Assembly: GCF_946222985.1 (NCBI RefSeq)
Contig: NZ_CAMIFY010000039.1
Span: 1-27,730, forward strand
Reading direction: 5' to 3'
Origin: an uncultured Corynebacterium sp.
GTDB taxonomy: Bacteria; Actinomycetota; Actinomycetes; Mycobacteriales; Mycobacteriaceae
Length of the DNA stretch: 27,730 bases
In this document: positions 24,971 to 27,730 of the stretch, in pieces
Numbering within the stretch: position 1 is the first letter of the stretch
Layout of the letters: each line of letters opens with the position of its first letter
Translations under genes and position numbers: made by a program
The notes under the pieces: generated by a model
What the model saw: only the letters and a program-made list of their open reading frames with translations
What the model was told of the DNA's origin: nothing
The model's database searches: none

Positions 24971-25135
24971 ATGGCCCGCAATGACATTCGTCCCATCATC
25001 AAGCTGAAGTCGACCGCGGGTACGGGTTACACGTACGTCACGCGGAAGAACAAGCGGAACAACCCGGATCGCATCACCCTCAAGAAGTACGATCCGATCG
25101 CCCGCAAGCACGTCGAATTCCGCGAGGAGCGCTAA
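24971..25135 (+). CDS. rpmG: Ribosomal protein L33
   Basis: L33 of the 50S subunit, 54 residues, beginning MARNDIRPIIKLKSTAGTGY and containing TRKNKRNNPDRITLKKYDP. The four cysteines of the zinc form are absent. The ATG is directly adjacent to the rpmB stop, so translation is coupled. rpsN starts 3 bp after its stop. Confidence 0.96.
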   Translation: MARNDIRPIIKLKSTAGTGYTYVTRKNKRNNPDRITLKKYDPIARKHVEFREER

Positions 25136-25138
25136 CTC

Positions 25139-25444
25139 ATGGCCAAGAAGTCCAAGATCGCCAAGAACGAGCAGCGCAAGGAGATCGTCGCCCGCTACGC
25201 GGAGCGTCGCGCTGAGCTCAAGGCCATCATCAAGTCCCCGAACACCTCCGACGAGGATCGCGCCGAGGCGCAGTACGAGCTGAACCGTCAGCCGCGCGAC
25301 GCCTCCCCGGTCCGCGTCCGCAACCGTGACGCCGCCGACGGCCGTCCGCGCGGTTACCTGCGCAAGTTCGGCCTGTCCCGCGTCCGCGTCCGTGAGATGG
25401 CCCACCGTGGCGAGCTCCCGGGCGTCCGTAAGTCCAGCTGGTAA
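25139..25444 (+). CDS. rpsN: Ribosomal protein S14 (alternate, cysteine-free)
   Basis: S14 of the 30S subunit in its long, zinc-free form, 101 residues. It starts MAKKSKIAKNEQRKEIVARY and ends in the conserved RKFGLSRVRVREMAHRGELPGVRKSSW region (key residues GLSR, RGELPG, KSSW). The short zinc-binding S14 type has about 61 residues and CxxC pairs, which are missing here. The ATG lies 3 bp after the rpmG stop. Confidence 0.96.
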   Translation: MAKKSKIAKNEQRKEIVARYAERRAELKAIIKSPNTSDEDRAEAQYELNRQPRDASPVRVRNRDAADGRPRGYLRKFGLSRVRVREMAHRGELPGVRKSSW

Positions 25445-25459
25445 GAGGGAGACACTCAC

Positions 25460-25711
25460 ATGAAGCGCAACCACAGCAACAAGAAGGCGCGGATGGAGCA
25501 GTCCCGCCGCCCCAAGAAGAACCCGCTCAAGGCCGCCGGCGTTGAGAAGGTCGATTACAAGGACGTCAACCTGCTGCGTCAGTTCATCTCCGACCGGGGC
25601 AAGATCCGCTCCCGTCGCGTGACGGGCCTGACCCCGCAGCAGCAGCGTCAGGTCGCCACCGCGGTCAAGAACGCCCGCGAGATGGCCCTCCTGCCGTTCA
25701 CCAGCCGCTAG
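25460..25711 (+). CDS. rpsR: Ribosomal protein S18
   Basis: S18 of the 30S subunit, 83 residues. It has DYKDVNLLRQFISDRGKI and GLTPQQQRQVATAVKNAREMALLPF, the S18 core. No cysteine is present near the N-terminus, so it is the zinc-free type. GAGGGAGA before the ATG (25460) is the ribosome site. It is the last gene of the operon; a strong terminator lies about 100 bp later. Confidence 0.96.
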   Translation: MKRNHSNKKARMEQSRRPKKNPLKAAGVEKVDYKDVNLLRQFISDRGKIRSRRVTGLTPQQQRQVATAVKNAREMALLPFTSR

Positions 25712-25811
25712 AAACCGGCTGGTCGGCGGGAAACCGGTCGACCGAACACCCGCCGCAAGGCTGACTTTCCAAGCGCTGGCCGCATGACGAAGAACATGCG
25801 ACGACAGCGTC

Positions 25812-25862
25812 AACGGACCCGAGTCCACCTCCCCGAGGGGAAGTGACCGGGTCCGTTTTCTT
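25812..25862 (+). terminator. Rho-independent terminator of the rpmB operon
   Basis: AACGGACCCG (25812-25821) pairs with CGGGTCCGTT (25848-25857). An inner TCCCC/GGGGA helix lies between them, and TTTTCTT follows. About 100 bp separates the rpsR stop from it, with a further small GC hairpin near 25727-25753. Confidence 0.9.
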
Positions 25863-25986
25863 ATGCTCGGTACCTCGCCCTCTCCCCCTGGGCCCCCGCA
25901 CCGCCGCTGACCCGGCCTCGGTGCCCCGCTGAACCCCGCCCGCGACTCCGACCTCCTTCCGACCGACCCCGAAAGGCCCGCCCGCC

Positions 25987-26925
25987 ATGGCCGATTTGCC
26001 GCAGATCCTCACCGGCTTCGGCTCCGTGGCGGTCATCATCGCCATCGGCTGGGCCGTCGCCCGCGGCGGCGTGCTGGGCAAGGGCGGCGGGTACGCGCTC
26101 AACATGGTCGTCTATTGGGTCGCCATGCCGTGCATGCTGCTGCACACGCTCGCCACCTCCGACACCGGGGCCGCACTCGGCGGCGCATTCGCGGTGGCGG
26201 CGGGGTCGGCGTTGACGGTGGCCGTGGTGTACCTGCTCGTCGCAAAGCCATCGGTCGGCCAAGATGGGCCGGAACGCGTCGTCGGCGCGATGTCCGCGAG
26301 CTACAACAACGTGGCGAACCTCGGCATCCCCATCGCCACCGCCGTACTGCACGACGCCACCGCGATCGTGCCGGCGCTGATCTTCCAGATCGCGTTCTAC
26401 GCGCCGATCTGCCTGACGGTCCTCGACGTCCTGACGTCGCGCCACGGCCGCCTCAACCTGCGGCGGACGCTGACGACTCCGCTGAAGAACCCCATCTTCA
26501 TCGGCGCCGCCCTGGGCCTGGCCGCCGGTGCACTGCCGTCCGGCTTGCCGACGGTCCTGTCCTCCCCCGTCGGCCTCCTCGGCCAGGCCGCCGTCCCGAT
26601 GGCCCTGCTCGCGTTCGGGATGAGCCTCCACGGCTCGGCCGTGATGCGCAAGGGCGCCTCGCCGCGCCGGTCGGTGGCGTTGGCGTCGGTGCTGAAGAAC
26701 CTGGGGCAGCCGCTGGTGGCCTGGTTCATCGGGGCGGTGCTGCTGGGCATGGAGGGCCACGCGCTGCTGGCGGCGGTGGTCATCGCCGCGCTGCCGACGG
26801 CGCAGAACGTCTACACGTTCTCGTCGCGCTTCGGCCGCGGCACCGTGCAGGCGCGCGACTCCGCCGTGGTGACGACGCTGGCCTGCGTGCCCGTGGTGCT
26901 CGTCATCGCTCTCGTTCTTGGTTGA
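25987..26925 (+). CDS. AEC-family (auxin efflux carrier-like) transporter
   Basis: Ten-segment membrane carrier of the AEC family (YfdV, MdcF and plant PIN relatives), thought to move organic anions such as malonate in bacteria. The 312-residue product shows repeated hydrophobic helices. The conserved internal segment SASYNNVANLGIPIA is typical of the family, and ALPTAQNVYTF lies near the start of the last helices. ATG at 25987 is the family start; AAAGG is about 11 nt upstream, a weak site. It follows the ribosomal operon terminator, where TATGCT at 25862-25867 could be a -10. Substrate and direction cannot be inferred from the neighbours. Confidence 0.9.
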   Translation: MADLPQILTGFGSVAVIIAIGWAVARGGVLGKGGGYALNMVVYWVAMPCMLLHTLATSDTGAALGGAFAVAAGSALTVAVVYLLVAKPSVGQDGPERVVGAMSASYNNVANLGIPIATAVLHDATAIVPALIFQIAFYAPICLTVLDVLTSRHGRLNLRRTLTTPLKNPIFIGAALGLAAGALPSGLPTVLSSPVGLLGQAAVPMALLAFGMSLHGSAVMRKGASPRRSVALASVLKNLGQPLVAWFIGAVLLGMEGHALLAAVVIAALPTAQNVYTFSSRFGRGTVQARDSAVVTTLACVPVVLVIALVLG

Positions 26926-26974
26926 GTGCCGGGCCGAGCGCGCTCGACTCCGCCACCGGGTTCGGCTTCGTCGC

Positions 26975-26980
26975 TACCCT
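26975..26980 (+). promoter_or_regulatory. -10 element of leaderless TIGR03089-family gene promoter
   Basis: TACCCT ends 7 nt before the GTG at 26988. There is no Shine-Dalgarno sequence. Confidence 0.6.
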
Positions 26981-26987
26981 TGGGAAC

Positions 26988-27701
26988 GTGGAATTGCTCA
27001 AGAAGATCCTGGCCACCGATCCCTCCGTCCCCCGTCTCACGTGTTACGACGAAACCACCGGCGGCCGCACGGACCTGAGCGCCGTCACCCTGGACAACTG
27101 GGCGTCGAAGATCGCGAACATGCTTCACGACGAGTTCGACCTCGAAGCCGGTGACGCCGCCTGGATCGACTTGCCGCCCATCTGGCAGGCGGCGTGCCTC
27201 GTCGTCGGTGCCGAGCGCGCGGGCGTGGAGCTCGACGACGAGGAACCGCTGGTGGTGTTCACCACCGTGGGCAAGTTGTCCGAGTGGGAGGAACGGTTCC
27301 CCGACGCGTACCTCGCCGCGGTGACCGACGACGTCTTCGGCCGCGGCGTCGTGGAGACCGGGAGCGAGATCCCGCCCGGCGTGATCGATTTCGGGCCGGA
27401 GGTGCGGTTGCATCCGGACGGGTACATCGGCACCGGGCCGGGTCCGGAGCAAGTGCTTCTCGACGGTCGCACGCCCGAGGACCTCGTCGACGAAGCCCGC
27501 GAGATCGCCTCCGCCGCCGGCCTCGAGGAGGGCGTGCGCATCGTCTCCCAGGGGTGGTCCGGCGGCCCCGACTCCGAGTCGTGGGTGCGGTCGGTGCTGG
27601 TGCCGTGGGCCGTCGGCGGCGCCGCGGTCATCGTGCGCGGCGGCGACGAGGAACGACTCGCGCGCATCGCGGACATCGAAAAGGCCCGGCCGCTGGGATA
27701 G
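26988..27701 (+). CDS. TIGR03089-family protein (partial adenylation-domain-like)
   Basis: Actinobacterial protein of 237 residues resembling the N-terminal part of acyl-CoA/AMP-ligase proteins, known as the TIGR03089 family. It begins MELLKKILATDPSVPRLTCYDE and contains RTDLSAVTLDNWASKIANML, an adenylate-forming-like start. The later WIDLPPIWQAACLVVGAERAGVEL resembles a cofactor-less scaffold. The ATP-binding TSGTTG-type loop of true ligases is absent, so enzymatic activity is doubtful. GTG at 26988 is chosen because TACCCT ends 7 nt upstream. No function is established in the family. The gene lies next to the AEC transporter without an obvious link. Confidence 0.85.
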   Translation: MELLKKILATDPSVPRLTCYDETTGGRTDLSAVTLDNWASKIANMLHDEFDLEAGDAAWIDLPPIWQAACLVVGAERAGVELDDEEPLVVFTTVGKLSEWEERFPDAYLAAVTDDVFGRGVVETGSEIPPGVIDFGPEVRLHPDGYIGTGPGPEQVLLDGRTPEDLVDEAREIASAAGLEEGVRIVSQGWSGGPDSESWVRSVLVPWAVGGAAVIVRGGDEERLARIADIEKARPLG

Positions 27702-27710
27702 CGGCCGGGC
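27684..27710 (+). terminator. Stem-loop overlapping the TIGR03089-gene stop codon
   Basis: GCCCGGCCGCT (27684-27694) pairs perfectly with AGCGGCCGGGC (27700-27710) around loop GGGAT. The stop codon TAG (27699-27701) lies across the loop/stem border. There is no U-run; G-rich sequence follows. Confidence 0.6.
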
Positions 27711-27730
27711 GGGGGCGGACGGAGGGGGCG

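Overview
The window is typical of a high-GC member of Corynebacterium (Mycobacteriales). The gene order metG | pabB, two BCCT carriers, rsmI | pmt, glpR-rimJ-glp-galU | FTHF cyclo-ligase, SAF protein, mscL, moaB2-htrA-mprB-mprA, rpmF-rpmE2 | rpmB-rpmG-rpsN-rpsR matches, from memory, the C. glutamicum betP/metS to cgtR2S2 neighbourhood and the Mycobacterium tuberculosis Rv0979 to Rv1007 neighbourhood. It reads as chromosomal core. I see no IS element, integrase, phage gene or CRISPR array.

Layout. 1-110 holds a perfect 26-bp palindrome. metG (minus) and pabB (plus) diverge from a 57-bp gap. Two tandem BCCT osmolyte carriers (minus; the upstream one is BetP-like) meet pabB tail to tail. rsmI (minus) and pmt (plus) diverge from a 38-bp gap. 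A C/A-rich, G-poor linker separates pmt from a DoxX plus zinc-finger membrane protein operon (minus). tRNA-Ala(CGC) has its own terminator. Then come glpR, rimJ, glp (MoeA-like) and galU (minus), the corynebacterial cell-division locus. Divergent from galU are the 5-formyl-THF cyclo-ligase, a SAF-domain protein and mscL (plus), the last with a long structured upstream region. On the minus strand follow mprA-mprB, htrA/pepD, moaB2 and a small conserved-looking gene. Ribosomal protein genes rpmF-rpmE2 (minus) and rpmB-rpmG-rpsN-rpsR (plus) flank a 598-bp leader region. The window closes with an AEC-family transporter and a TIGR03089-family protein.

How the genes connect. Osmotic and envelope stress is a recurring theme: two compatible-solute importers, the MscL safety valve, and the MprAB two-component system beside its periplasmic protease HtrA. 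Division and envelope building is the second theme: Glp/GlpR, GalU and Pmt. Translation is the third: MetRS, tRNA-Ala, RsmI and six cysteine-poor, zinc-free ribosomal proteins.

The most striking non-coding pattern is leaderless expression. Eight genes have a TAnnnT -10 hexamer ending 6-7 nt before their start codon and no Shine-Dalgarno sequence. Six of these form three divergent leaderless pairs. I found no clear undescribed defence or mobile system. The best leads are the mscL upstream region, the back-to-back leaderless promoters, a G-quadruplex/rut-like linker, and a candidate MprA repeat before htrA.
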